A DNA stretch of 30,390 bases from a virus: positions 1-30,390 of the IMG/VR virus record IMGVR_UViG_3300042923_000938. One strand, 5' to 3'. Shown here in pieces: positions 22,087 through 29,686 of this stretch; position 1 is the stretch's first letter, and every line of letters starts with the position of its first letter. The notes under the pieces are model-generated. The model had not been told where the DNA came from. It made no database searches and was given only the letters and a program-made list of their open reading frames with translations. Both the position numbers and the translations under genes were made by a program.

Positions 22087-23385
22087 TTAATACCAACTTT
22101 CTTCTGTTTTATCTGGTCTTAACCGTTTAAACCGTGCAAATCTGATTGAATCTTTGCCATTTTTATCTTTACTAGGCTCAGTATATTCTATTTCAATGAT
22201 TGTATTAAGATACTTATCTTGATTATTCCAAATATCTTCTCTTAGTATATCTGTCCATCCGCTGCCAACCTCAGTATTATACCCTTGATATTTAAAAATA
22301 GCAGATCCTAGCTTATTTTTATTCTTCCCTTGTCCTTCTAAAAACCCAATCATACGAACATCTGCATTATTTACATCTTTACATTTTAAGATATTTCCAC
22401 TTCTTTTGCATTGGTATGGCAAATCAAGATTAAGCATAATTCCCTCATGATTGAGTGACAATTGGTCGTTTAATAATTGTTTAACCATATTCCAATTGTT
22501 GCCACCATACAAGACTGGTACTTTTTTAATAAATTTCAAATCAGAGTATTCCGCAAAAATATTTTCTATCTTATTTCTACGCTTGCTATAATTATCTTTA
22601 GATTCTCCATCTTGGAAATCCTTTAATGAAAGTAAATCGAAACAGTTAAAAATCAATCCTTCCTTAATATTATTTGACCTAGACACTTTCATTGTCTCTC
22701 GATATAGATCACCACTAGATAAATTTGAATCATTTTGTAAGATTAATTCACCATCATAAACTAAATCATTATTTGGTAGTTCTTTAAATTCCTTTTCAAT
22801 ATCATTCAAACCTGTTACTATTTGACCTTGGCGAGTAAAAAATTGTATCCCATTTTGAGTATTGATAGCTATTATACGCTGACCATCTAATTTTTGTGTA
22901 ATCCAAAAATCACCATGATATTTTTTAAGTAATTTATCTTTTTCATCAGCATACTTTTTAGCAAGTTGCAACTCAAAGCTTGAAATAAATCCTTTTCCGA
23001 AAACTGAATTTACTACTTTTGTACTTGCTCCAAGTCTTACCTTTTTGCATACAGAATCTAATGTAAACTGTTTTAGTTCTTCATCATCAAATGTATTTAA
23101 GAACCCTGCGACCTTCTGACAGTCGATGTCACGACCTGTATTATGAGCTTTAAGATACGTAATCATAGTTTTAAAATCATCAAATGGTGAGTCTATATGT
23201 ACATCTGATTGCTTTTGTATTTTCTTACTCTGAACACCGAATATCCAGAATGGATCGAGATTTACTTTTAACCAGAATCTGAAAGAATCATCATTCTTAT
23301 GAGCAGATAGAATAGCCATTTTATCTAGTCGCCCTGGCGTGTTTTGAAGCTTCAATACTATTTTATGTATTTTTTCAAGATCCAA
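22087..23385 (-). CDS. ATP-dependent DNA ligase
   Basis: 432 residues, TTG start at 23385 behind GAGGTGATTTATTT. Nucleotidyltransferase core: KLDGQR with the AMP-accepting Lys 165 (KxDG motif I), FFTRQG (motif III region), DLVYDGELIL, NHEGIMLN (motif IV) and NILKCKD (motif V). The C-terminal part carries an OB-type domain (IEIEYTEPSKDKNGKDSIRFAR). It seals nicks in phage DNA; low-GC bacteria themselves use NAD ligase for replication. SPbeta also encodes an ATP ligase (LigB/YoqV), shorter than this one. Confidence 0.95.
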   Translation of the reverse strand: MDLEKIHKIVLKLQNTPGRLDKMAILSAHKNDDSFRFWLKVNLDPFWIFGVQSKKIQKQSDVHIDSPFDDFKTMITYLKAHNTGRDIDCQKVAGFLNTFDDEELKQFTLDSVCKKVRLGASTKVVNSVFGKGFISSFELQLAKKYADEKDKLLKKYHGDFWITQKLDGQRIIAINTQNGIQFFTRQGQIVTGLNDIEKEFKELPNNDLVYDGELILQNDSNLSSGDLYRETMKVSRSNNIKEGLIFNCFDLLSLKDFQDGESKDNYSKRRNKIENIFAEYSDLKFIKKVPVLYGGNNWNMVKQLLNDQLSLNHEGIMLNLDLPYQCKRSGNILKCKDVNNADVRMIGFLEGQGKNKNKLGSAIFKYQGYNTEVGSGWTDILREDIWNNQDKYLNTIIEIEYTEPSKDKNGKDSIRFARFKRLRPDKTEESWY

Positions 23386-23391
23386 AATAAA

Positions 23392-23625
23392 TCACCTCAT
23401 TAATGTTTGTTGAATGTCATAAAGTGTATTCCACCAGTCATCAATATACTCAATTAATTCGTCATATTCAATTTGATCATCTTCAGTATTATTTAATAAA
23501 TATCCTTTCTTCTTATTTAGAACATCTCTCATTGAATGAACAATATCGGTAACATCTGCATTTACATCATCAACTTTATCTTCCACTTTTGTAATAAGTT
23601 GTTCAATTGTATCTGATCGTGACAT
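23392..23625 (-). CDS. Hypothetical acidic helical protein
   Basis: 77 residues, ATG at 23625 directly abutting the stop of 23626-23787 (TAAATG), with AAGGGTGGTAAATAA as binding site. Begins SRSDTIEQLITKVEDKVDDV with heptads. It precedes the ligase by six bases, so the two are coupled. Function unknown. Confidence 0.7.
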   Translation of the reverse strand: MSRSDTIEQLITKVEDKVDDVNADVTDIVHSMRDVLNKKKGYLLNNTEDDQIEYDELIEYIDDWWNTLYDIQQTLMR

Positions 23626-23787
23626 TTATTTACCACCCTTAAATAATTTATTTAATTTCATCTTACGTAAACGCTTTTTGGCTTCTTTCCTTCGCAATTT
23701 ATACCAAAGTTCATCACCGAAGACTCCTGATTTAATCGTCCAGTCTTCATATAAATATTTCGTTTTTGGTTGTTCTGGCTTCTTCAT
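23626..23787 (-). CDS. 53-residue basic protein
   Basis: ATG at 23787 behind GGAGGAAATA. Starts MKKPEQPKTKYLYEDWTIKS, and the second half is an Arg/Lys-rich helix (KLRRKEAKKRLRKMKLNKLF), which could bind nucleic acid. Its stop touches the next ATG. Not recognised. Confidence 0.65.
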   Translation of the reverse strand: MKKPEQPKTKYLYEDWTIKSGVFGDELWYKLRRKEAKKRLRKMKLNKLFKGGK

Positions 23788-23817
23788 TATTTCCTCCTAT
23801 TTAAAAGAGTCAATTTA

Positions 23818-24228
23818 TTATTCTTCAAATTTTTTATCTGGATTATCAAAAATGTTATCTGCAACTACTACTTTGCTACCATCATTTAATGCTTGACTTA
23901 ATCCATTGCATTCATCACTTTCAATCGAATCAGGAATGTCAAATGCAGGATAATCACTATCAAGACCATATTTTACTTCTACATATTCAATTACATCATC
24001 GCCCCATTCAGGATTAGTAATTTTAAGAATAGTACCCTCAAAAATTTTACGCCCTAGACTATCTGTTAAACCAGTAAATTGTCCGATGGATTCTGGAATA
24101 ACCTTATGATATTCTGATGCTTTTTTATCTTCCAATATGTAGTATGTACCATCAGAACTTTTTACAAATCCACCGTAGTACCACAAACCGTCATATACAT
24201 CTACACCTCTAAACTCAATTTCACGCAT
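23818..24228 (-). CDS. YopX-family protein
   Basis: 136 residues from ATG at 24228 behind AAAAGGAGATACATA. A longer frame reaching 24294 runs through this site and is not the start. Family signatures: MREIEFRGVDVYDGLWYYGG at the start and IGQFTGLTDSLGRKIFEGTI near the middle, which is the Q-x-TGL-D-x-x-G-x-x-I-x-EG-D/T motif of YopX (PF09643). YopX is named from SPbeta and is widespread in Firmicutes phages; its biochemical role is unknown to me. Confidence 0.85.
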   Translation of the reverse strand: MREIEFRGVDVYDGLWYYGGFVKSSDGTYYILEDKKASEYHKVIPESIGQFTGLTDSLGRKIFEGTILKITNPEWGDDVIEYVEVKYGLDSDYPAFDIPDSIESDECNGLSQALNDGSKVVVADNIFDNPDKKFEE

Positions 24229-24259
24229 TATGTATCTCCTTTTTAGTTCTATTTTATAT

Positions 24260-24607
24260 TTAATTAGTCTTACCATCCCATTGTTTAAAATCATTGATTG
24301 AATTTTGCAAGCGTGCCTGATTTATTTTGTCTTTTTCATTTTCTTTAATAAAATCATCTAAAACTTCTTCATAATGTTTTACGATTCCTTTTGCTAAACC
24401 AATTAAATCAAACTTATAGTCCTCATAATGCTTCCAATCATTATAGATAGTTCTAAATTTAAAAGGATGTAAAATAGATTTTTCTTCATTTAAAATCTGA
24501 ATAGTAATATTGAAAAGATGCCCATCCCAATTTGTTTCTTTAATACTAACCATATAATTATTTTGCTCTGTTATTACTGGATATTTATTTAACTTTATTT
24601 TACTCAA
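24260..24607 (-). CDS. Small acidic phage protein, paralogue of 216-557
   Basis: 115 residues, TTG start at 24607 behind AAGGATGTGGTCTA. Blocks KYPVITEQNNYMVSI, HPFKFRTIYND, KFDLIGLAKGIVKHYEE and SINDFKQWDGKTN align with the protein at 216-557. No known function. Confidence 0.75.
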   Translation of the reverse strand: MSKIKLNKYPVITEQNNYMVSIKETNWDGHLFNITIQILNEEKSILHPFKFRTIYNDWKHYEDYKFDLIGLAKGIVKHYEEVLDDFIKENEKDKINQARLQNSINDFKQWDGKTN

Positions 24608-24642
24608 TAGACCACATCCTTCCCATTAAAATGTCGATTTCA

Positions 24643-24948
24643 TTAACCAATAATATCTGTCTCATTTTTAATTAAGTTGTAATGCTTTAAAGTATTTATA
24701 AATCTTTTTCTAAGTCTACAATATTCCACATAATTACCATTAAAATATGTATCATTGATAAATAGAATTTCATCATATCCACTAATAGCATAATTTTGAA
24801 AACTATCAGCTCCTCTTTCTAGGGATGCAATATCAACAATTTCATAACTTGTTAATTCATATCTATCTTTTTCAAATACAACATAATTTCTAGCTTCTTT
24901 GTCTGTATTAAAAACTAACAAAACAGTAAATTTACCAGTATCACTCAT
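24643..24948 (-). CDS. Hypothetical protein
   Basis: 101 residues, ATG at 24948 behind AAAAGGAGATTTAAAA. Begins with beta strands (GKFTVLLVFNTDKEARNYVV), then an acidic helix and a basic end (RLRKRFINTLKHYN). Soluble. Not recognised. Confidence 0.7.
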   Translation of the reverse strand: MSDTGKFTVLLVFNTDKEARNYVVFEKDRYELTSYEIVDIASLERGADSFQNYAISGYDEILFINDTYFNGNYVEYCRLRKRFINTLKHYNLIKNETDIIG

Positions 24949-24998
24949 TTTTAAATCTCCTTTTAAATAAATTTCAACATTTATTTAATTTTATATTT

Positions 24999-25619
24999 TT
25001 AATAATCTTCCCAACTTAATTTTTTAGCTTCTCTTTTTTCTAATTCTCGCATCTCATCAGCAAAAGTTAATTTATCTCGTTTCTTTTCTTCATCAATTTC
25101 TTTAATAATGCTCTTCACATCAACCCAATTCTTAGCTCTATGTGTATCTTTTTTACAATCTTGATTCCACGGTTGGTCAAATAAGATTGTCTCATGTGGA
25201 AACTTTTCAATGTTAGTGTTGTTATCATCGATTAGAACATCTACATTTACTAAGCTCTTAGCCTTACAAACAATTAAATTATCCAAATTAATATGTGGAA
25301 AATATGTATATAGAAATTCAACTTTCTTTTGTAAAAACTGTGACTGGGTTGCGGTGATCACAAAAATTTGATGACCTGCATTAACCAATTCTCTTGTTGT
25401 CGATTGAGAGAATTGAATCGGCTGCATATGGCTAATCATTTCATTAGAAATTAGATCATATATTTTCAATCCACATTCAGGTTTTACATATTTGTGAAAG
25501 TCCCAAGTCTTCCAGTCTGATAGCTTTAAGTTGTTATCACCATATCTTTCTCTATACAAATTTAACCAGCACTCTGAAAAGTTGCCAAGTACATTATCTA
25601 AATCGATACCAATCTTAAT
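24999..25619 (-). CDS. HAD-family 5'(3')-deoxyribonucleotidase, AUU start
   Basis: 206 residues if begun at ATT 25619, nine bases behind AAAGGAG. The first standard start (TTG 25559) would remove the catalytic motif. Upstream codons read IKIGIDLDNVLGNFSECW, which is HAD motif I with its two aspartates (DxD). Motif II is VITATQS and motif IV is VDVLIDDNNTN. Enzymes of this NT5C-like family remove phosphate from dNMPs and tune the nucleotide pool; here the gene would work with the dTMP-kinase-like protein and polymerase. The true start must lie before motif I, and no ATG, GTG or TTG exists there in frame. Behind promoter 25652-25680. Confidence 0.8.
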   Translation of the reverse strand: MKIGIDLDNVLGNFSECWLNLYRERYGDNNLKLSDWKTWDFHKYVKPECGLKIYDLISNEMISHMQPIQFSQSTTRELVNAGHQIFVITATQSQFLQKKVEFLYTYFPHINLDNLIVCKAKSLVNVDVLIDDNNTNIEKFPHETILFDQPWNQDCKKDTHRAKNWVDVKSIIKEIDEEKKRDKLTFADEMRELEKREAKKLSWEDY

Positions 25620-25651
25620 ACCAAATCTCTCCTTTCTGATTATGTATCTAT

Positions 25652-25680
25652 ATTTTATTTAATATTTTTTATTGTGTCAA
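25652..25680 (-). promoter_or_regulatory. Promoter with repeat core for the nucleotidase
   Basis: TTGACA (25680-25675), 17-bp spacer, TAAAAT (25657-25652), core AATATTAAATA variant fully matching at 25666-25656. Confidence 0.8.
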
Positions 25681-25695
25681 GTTAAAACTCAGAAT

Positions 25696-25935
25696 TTATT
25701 GCACGTTTCCTAATTCATCCGAAAAAACAAAATCTTTACCAATTGAATCTCGTGGAAATTCGGTTACTTCATTTGTTCCTTTCCTTTGTTGAACATAAGA
25801 TTTATTATTAGACTTTGATTCTGCTAAAATAGGATATAATTGTCCTTCTATAAAATCTTCTCCATATGGATTCTTAATTGTTCTAATAAACTTTGCAAAG
25901 TCTTCATAATCATCATATTTATATTTAATCATCAT
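25696..25935 (-). CDS. Hypothetical protein
   Basis: 79 residues, ATG at 25935 overlapping the upstream stop by four bases (ATGA type), behind AGGAGAAATAA. Aromatic and acidic N-terminus (KYKYDDYEDFAKFIRTI), beta-like C-terminus (EFPRDSIGKDFVFSDELGNV). Last gene before the promoter at 25652-25680. Not recognised. Confidence 0.7.
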   Translation of the reverse strand: MMIKYKYDDYEDFAKFIRTIKNPYGEDFIEGQLYPILAESKSNNKSYVQQRKGTNEVTEFPRDSIGKDFVFSDELGNVQ

Positions 25936-26201
25936 TTATTTCTCCTTTTGTATTTAATTTTAAAGTATGTATTTTCTATCCACCACTTGAAATCATGAAT
26001 CTTATCATTTACCCAGTCTGCTCCATCACCCAACCAAACTAGTGCAAATGCTAAACCGTAAAGAAAACAGTAGGGAATAAACCAAATCGCATTCAAAATG
26101 CTATGTAGAACCTTATATTCCTTCGTCTGTCTAATTTTCTCTGTAGCATAGACAATGTGCAACTTTTGTAATTTGATCGTTTTACGCGATTTAATATCCA
26201 T
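25932..26201 (-). CDS. Small membrane protein
   Basis: 89 residues, ATG at 26201 behind AAGGAGAAATTAA. Basic N-terminus, a hydrophobic hairpin-like region near residues 35-58 (AIWFIPYCFLYGLAFALVWL), and an aromatic basic tail (WWIENTYFKIKYKRRNK). Function unknown. Confidence 0.7.
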   Translation of the reverse strand: MDIKSRKTIKLQKLHIVYATEKIRQTKEYKVLHSILNAIWFIPYCFLYGLAFALVWLGDGADWVNDKIHDFKWWIENTYFKIKYKRRNK

Positions 26202-26212
26202 TTAATTTCTCC

Positions 26213-26989
26213 TTACCAAATTACTTCTGTATTTTTCTCATAATCAAATTCTTTAAATATCCTCTCAGCAATTTTTACACCATCTTCAATTTCATTATTT
26301 CTCTTTAGTGATTCAGTAAAACCATCATTCAATTTATCAATTGATTCTTTTGTATATTTAATTTGATTTTCAATTTTTTCGATGATCTTTGTATATCCTT
26401 TATATAGTGTTTTACGCTTAAAAATAGCGCTGTATAGATCAGACAAGCTCTTAATTTCCTTGTAAATATGCTTCCACTGTGTATTTTTCTCAGCAATTTT
26501 ATTTTCTAATCGACGAATTTCTTCTTTCAGTTTCATAATATCTTCTATTTTCTTAACTTCTAACTCATCTTCAGTTAAATATTTTCTCAATGAATATTTT
26601 TTATTTGAAATGTTGAATCTTCCAATTAAGTTGTTATCTGTTTTAATGATGAAATACCTTCTGCCATAATCCCAAACTACTTTTAAATTATACTCATTGG
26701 TAATATTGTTTTCTTTCAACCATGATTGAAAATAGTTATTCATTTTATAACCAATGTATTCTCTCAAACTATTACTTGGATAACCTTCACCACTTTCTGC
26801 TTCATAATCAATTGCTTCAAAGATAAAATGGAAAGTATTTATTTTAGATGTCAGTTGTGTATTTGAATCAGTGAAAAACAATTTAGGATTATCACTTGCC
26901 CACTTCAGAAAATAAAATGCACGATTTAACTTGTCTTGGGTGGATTGGATCTTGTCAACAAAGTATTCTAGATCATGGGTTTTAACCAT
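26213..26989 (-). CDS. Hypothetical protein with coiled coil
   Basis: 258 residues, ATG at 26989 behind AAAGGAGAAGATAAATA and overlapping the upstream stop by one base. The N-terminal half is globular (KLFFTDSNTQLTSKINTFHF, WDYGRRYFIIKTDNNLIG). From about residue 145 a coiled coil follows (MKLKEEIRRLENKIAEKN, then KIIEKIENQIKYTKESIDKL). No catalytic motif. Not recognised. Confidence 0.75.
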   Translation of the reverse strand: MVKTHDLEYFVDKIQSTQDKLNRAFYFLKWASDNPKLFFTDSNTQLTSKINTFHFIFEAIDYEAESGEGYPSNSLREYIGYKMNNYFQSWLKENNITNEYNLKVVWDYGRRYFIIKTDNNLIGRFNISNKKYSLRKYLTEDELEVKKIEDIMKLKEEIRRLENKIAEKNTQWKHIYKEIKSLSDLYSAIFKRKTLYKGYTKIIEKIENQIKYTKESIDKLNDGFTESLKRNNEIEDGVKIAERIFKEFDYEKNTEVIW

Positions 26990-27276
26990 TATTTATCTTC
27001 TCCTTTTTCATATTTATTAATAATTTGATCAATTGCTTCAGCTAAAAAATTAGCTCCTTCTTCGTATTCATCTTCAGGATCAAATAGTGATAATCCAATT
27101 TCATGTTTAATCTCTTTAATCATTTCAGGATAATTAGGAATAAATTGAATATCAGTTTCTGTAGTAATTAGTGCTCCACACTCTCCTAATATCTTCTTTT
27201 GTGGTTCAGATAACGGCTTTGGAACGGATATTAAATCTTCTTTTTCATAAGACTTATATTTATCAAATCCTAACAT
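26989..27276 (-). CDS. Hypothetical acidic protein
   Basis: 95 residues, ATG at 27276 behind AGGAGACTCTGCA. Acidic, helical C-terminus (EEGANFLAEAIDQIINKYEKG). Coupled to the next gene by TAATG. Not recognised. Confidence 0.7.
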   Translation of the reverse strand: MLGFDKYKSYEKEDLISVPKPLSEPQKKILGECGALITTETDIQFIPNYPEMIKEIKHEIGLSLFDPEDEYEEGANFLAEAIDQIINKYEKGEDK

Positions 27277-27326
27277 TGCAGAGTCTCCTATATACTATAT
27301 TTAGCAGTAACAATAAAAGCCAAATT

Positions 27327-27488
27327 TTAACTACGTTTAATTTGATATTCATAACTCTTTTTTAAACTATTAAGTTCAATTTCCATACGATCAATCAGTT
27401 CTTTAAAATCAACTTGATCGAGTCCGCCCATTTCTAAACTATCTTTCAATAGACTAACAACTCTCCATCCATTGCCATCAGTATTCAT
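27327..27488 (-). CDS. 53-residue helical protein
   Basis: ATG at 27488 behind AAGGAGGAATAATTT, a strong site. Reads MNTDGNGWRVVSLLKDSLEM, then LDQVDFKELIDRMEIELNSL, a probable helical dimer. Stop TAA at 27327. Not recognised. Confidence 0.65.
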   Translation of the reverse strand: MNTDGNGWRVVSLLKDSLEMGGLDQVDFKELIDRMEIELNSLKKSYEYQIKRS

Positions 27489-27530
27489 AAATTATTCCTC
27501 CTTACAATTAAAGTCGATAAATTTTTCCTT

Positions 27531-27749
27531 TTAACCTTTTCTATTTTCATCAATAAAAACACGAACATCATTTCTCCAATCCCAAATCCTATTTACTGAA
27601 ATATCTACAAATTCATTAAAACTATTAATTTCTTGTATTGATAAACTATCTACTGGGTTTTGTACAATAGCTGACAAATCTCGAATTTCTCTTGAAATAT
27701 CATTAATTCTTTCAAATAACCACTTTTGATACTCTTGATCTTTAATCAT
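27531..27749 (-). CDS. Hypothetical helical protein
   Basis: 72 residues, ATG at 27749 behind GAGGAGAATGTATAA. Helical with heptads (WLFERINDISREIRDLSAIV) and an aromatic end (NRIWDWRNDVRVFIDENRK). Not recognised. Confidence 0.7.
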   Translation of the reverse strand: MIKDQEYQKWLFERINDISREIRDLSAIVQNPVDSLSIQEINSFNEFVDISVNRIWDWRNDVRVFIDENRKG

Positions 27750-27762
27750 TTATACATTCTCC

Positions 27763-27924
27763 TCATTCGTTTAATATAGTTTTTAGTTCATTCCAACAAT
27801 CTTCACACAGTATTACAAAGAAAGTTGATTCACCTTCGTCAAAGTCTAATTCTCGAATAATCTTCTTGCTGCCACAGCATGAGCACTTATTCATGAATGG
27901 TTCTTTAGCAATGTGAATGAATAT
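27763..27924 (-). CDS. Small zinc-finger protein, apparent AUA start
   Basis: The frame reads IFIHIAKEPFMNKCSCCGSK, then LDFDEG and LCEDCWNEL, so C-x2-CC plus C-x2-C forms a likely zinc site. The first ATG (27894) has no ribosome binding site and would cut the IHIAKEPF lead. AAGGGAG is five bases ahead of ATA 27924, and the GTG at 27930 is part of that site. The end of the gene upstream overlaps the binding site. 53 residues with this start, 43 from the ATG. Function unknown. Confidence 0.6.
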   Translation of the reverse strand: MFIHIAKEPFMNKCSCCGSKKIIRELDFDEGESTFFVILCEDCWNELKTILNE

Positions 27925-27926
27925 AA

Positions 27927-28076
27927 TCACTCCCTTCTTGATTTTTTCTGATACTCATCTTCAAGATTACGTTCCTCAAACAATTTAATATTTTGTTTGT
28001 GCCTGTCCGAATGTTTCTTAATCACTTCACAGCCATTCTTATGTACAAGATATTTAACTAAATCTGTTAGTTTGAT
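27927..28076 (-). CDS. 49-residue basic protein, apparent AUC start
   Basis: The frame IKLTDLVKYLVHKNGCEVIK ends at TGA 27927 with a highly charged tail (NLEDEYQKKSRRE). There is no ATG in it, and the first GTG or TTG codons lie well inside. AAGGTGGTGAT, 10 of 11 bases of the ideal binding site, stands one base ahead of ATC 28076. It fills a 340-base stretch that would otherwise be empty. Helical; not recognised. Confidence 0.6.
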   Translation of the reverse strand: MKLTDLVKYLVHKNGCEVIKKHSDRHKQNIKLFEERNLEDEYQKKSRRE

Positions 28077-28102
28077 AATCACCACCTTTTAAAACCTGTA
28101 TT

Positions 28103-28414
28103 TTATAACTCCATCATGTTATATTTATTTATTTTCCTAATCAGAGTATCCTTTTTACTTTCTCCAAACCATGCAAAAGGGTATGTACTTTCGCTATTTT
28201 TTTTACCATGCTCATCAAGAAATTTGTTAAACTCTTTTTCATTTATTCTCTTCCAAAAGAAAATTTTTGCTGATTCTGGTAATTGGAAGAATGGGGTATC
28301 ATATGACAAATCCTTCTCTCCGAGAATACGTTCATCATAAGTCCCATCATATATTTCAAAATCCTCATAAGGATGCTCTTTGCTTACCCATTTTTGTCCT
28401 ATATCAAGCAACAT
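28103..28414 (-). CDS. Hypothetical protein
   Basis: 103 residues, ATG at 28414 behind GGGAGGAGAAAATTA. Acidic N-terminus with YEDFEIYDGTYDERILGEKD, an aromatic middle (AKIFFWKRINEKEFNKFLDE) and a basic end. Not recognised. Confidence 0.7.
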   Translation of the reverse strand: MLLDIGQKWVSKEHPYEDFEIYDGTYDERILGEKDLSYDTPFFQLPESAKIFFWKRINEKEFNKFLDEHGKKNSESTYPFAWFGESKKDTLIRKINKYNMMEL

Positions 28415-28444
28415 TAATTTTCTCCTCCCAATAAAACTTGTCTT

Positions 28445-28636
28445 TTATACATGTCCTTCATATTTTAGTTTATCTTCCCATACAGGTTCGTACATAACAA
28501 TATGCAACTCTTCTCCATAAAAATATCGTTTGCAATAATTTGCCATTCCTTCAGTTTGGAAAGCTGGTGTTTTGTGCTTCCCTGTTGTCTTTGCAAAATT
28601 CCCATCTTTATCAACGATAGCAAATAGACATTTCAT
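28445..28636 (-). CDS. Small protein related in outline to 4235-4432
   Basis: 63 residues, ATG at 28636 behind GAGGAGAAAAAATA, overlapping the previous stop as TAATG. Reads MKCLFAIVDKDGNFAKTTGK, then KTPAFQTEGMANYCKRYFYG and ELHIVMYEP. See 4235-4432 for the shared blocks. Confidence 0.7.
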   Translation of the reverse strand: MKCLFAIVDKDGNFAKTTGKHKTPAFQTEGMANYCKRYFYGEELHIVMYEPVWEDKLKYEGHV

Positions 28637-28932
28637 TATTTTTTCTCCTCAACTTTTCTATATTTCATTTCAAACACATGAGCAGGAATTATGTAAGTCA
28701 CACCATAATCATCCCTTATGATATAATCATTTTCTTGAACTGTAAGAAAATCTCCAAATGGTGGCGCTTGGCGAGAAATATAATATCTTCCGTCTGCTGC
28801 TGATTTGTTAAACCACATTTCCGACATCATTGCTTTATCGAATACATCGGGATAATTCAATTGATCTTCAGCATAATCTTTTTCATGAAATTGAACTGCT
28901 GTAACCGGACAAATACGTTTATATAATGGCAT
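28636..28932 (-). CDS. Intact member of the PVxAxQF...NDYII small phage protein family
   Basis: 98 residues, ATG at 28932 behind AAAGGAGAATAATAA. Begins YKRICPVTAVQFHEKD and ends VQENDYIIRDDYGVTYIIPA then HVFEMKYRKVEEKK. This is the usual layout of a small phage family that opens with a K-P-V-x-(I/A)-x-(A/V)-x-Q/W motif and closes with GDYII...PxxFxxxY. It serves as the intact comparison for the interrupted gene at 1526-1807. Biochemical role unknown. Confidence 0.75.
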   Translation of the reverse strand: MPLYKRICPVTAVQFHEKDYAEDQLNYPDVFDKAMMSEMWFNKSAADGRYYISRQAPPFGDFLTVQENDYIIRDDYGVTYIIPAHVFEMKYRKVEEKK

Positions 28933-28935
28933 TTA

Positions 28936-29160
28936 TTATTCTCCTTTCTTACAACCACAAAATTCTTCATAACTCATATATCCAGGACATCTATTTGTGT
29001 TTGGCTGCATTTTAATTTCATCAAGAGACTCTGAAATACATACTTTTGAAGTTTCAGCAGAATAATCAATACCTTTAAATTGAGTAGGAAACCACATATT
29101 CCAGTAACAATCTGTACGAGTACATTTATAACCATTCCAATTTTCATCTTGTTCAATCAT
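28936..29160 (-). CDS. Cys-rich small protein
   Basis: 74 residues from ATG at 29160 behind TGAGGAGGATTTTC. The TTG at 29175 precedes this site and is rejected. Cysteines at CTRTDC, KVC, RCPGY and FCGCKK could bind zinc. The N-terminus MIEQDENWNGYKC is aromatic. Overlaps 29153-29425 by eight bases. Function unknown. Confidence 0.7.
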   Translation of the reverse strand: MIEQDENWNGYKCTRTDCYWNMWFPTQFKGIDYSAETSKVCISESLDEIKMQPNTNRCPGYMSYEEFCGCKKGE

Positions 29161-29425
29161 GAAAATCCTCCTCAATTATTTCTTCTACTCTATGACCAAA
29201 TTGATCATATGTTGAATACTCTTCATCATTTTCAATGGCAGAAATTATTTTATCATATTTAATTTTTGTTTCTTTAATTATTTCTAAAAGCCAATTTATA
29301 TCCTGTCTTCCAATTATACGAATTTCTTGACAATTATAATCGTAAATTGAACTATCGTGATTCCAAAAGTATTCAATATCTTCTAATCGTGTTTTGTGAT
29401 TTTCTTCAGAAACATCTTTATTCAT
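29153..29425 (-). CDS. Hypothetical acidic protein
   Basis: 90 residues from ATG at 29425 behind GGAGGATGGGCAA. A longer frame to 29491 only crosses the upstream gene. Acidic: EENHKTRLEDIEYFWNHDSS, then a helix (INWLLEIIKETKIKYDKIIS) and an acidic end. Not recognised. Confidence 0.7.
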   Translation of the reverse strand: MNKDVSEENHKTRLEDIEYFWNHDSSIYDYNCQEIRIIGRQDINWLLEIIKETKIKYDKIISAIENDEEYSTYDQFGHRVEEIIEEDFHD

Positions 29426-29438
29426 TTGCCCATCCTCC

Positions 29439-29458
29439 AATAAAAGTTGTTTTTTATT
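29439..29458 (-). repeat. Intergenic mini-hairpin, representative of a family
   Basis: AATAAAA-AACAAC-TTTTATT on the minus strand, directly before GGAGG. Similar A/T stems with 5-6 base loops stand between a stop codon and the next ribosome binding site at 2161-2174, 4760-4777, 19007-19024, 28090-28105, 28431-28448 and (imperfect) near 29672-29686, with a tetraloop form at 17358-17375. Loop sequences differ while stems and position are kept. Confidence 0.6.
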
Positions 29459-29654
29459 ACCATGTGTCAATTTCATCAATACCATGTTCACTGATGAAAT
29501 CTTTTAATTGTTTATACTGATCCATATTTAATTTTATTTCTACATTGCTTTTTCCACTATACATAGTAATGACTCCTGTGGTAAAGCTATCTTGGATGAA
29601 ATCCATATGAAGATCATGTTCTTCACAAAAATCAAATTCCGCTGATGTACGCAA
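29457..29654 (-). CDS. Hypothetical acidic protein
   Basis: 65 residues, TTG start at 29654, ten bases behind GGAGGAG; the nearer ATG is out of frame and soon stops. Acidic, with FDFCEEHDLHMDFIQDSF and a C-terminal LNMDQYKQLKDFISEHG helix. Not recognised. Confidence 0.65.
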   Translation of the reverse strand: MRTSAEFDFCEEHDLHMDFIQDSFTTGVITMYSGKSNVEIKLNMDQYKQLKDFISEHGIDEIDTW

Positions 29655-29686
29655 GTTTCTTCATCTCCTCCAATGAAAGTCGCATT

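Noticed and set aside
23818-24294. N-terminal extension of the YopX-like protein to 24294
   Set aside because: The extension covers the ribosome binding site and the preceding intergenic repeat; the family starts at the MREIEFRG motif.
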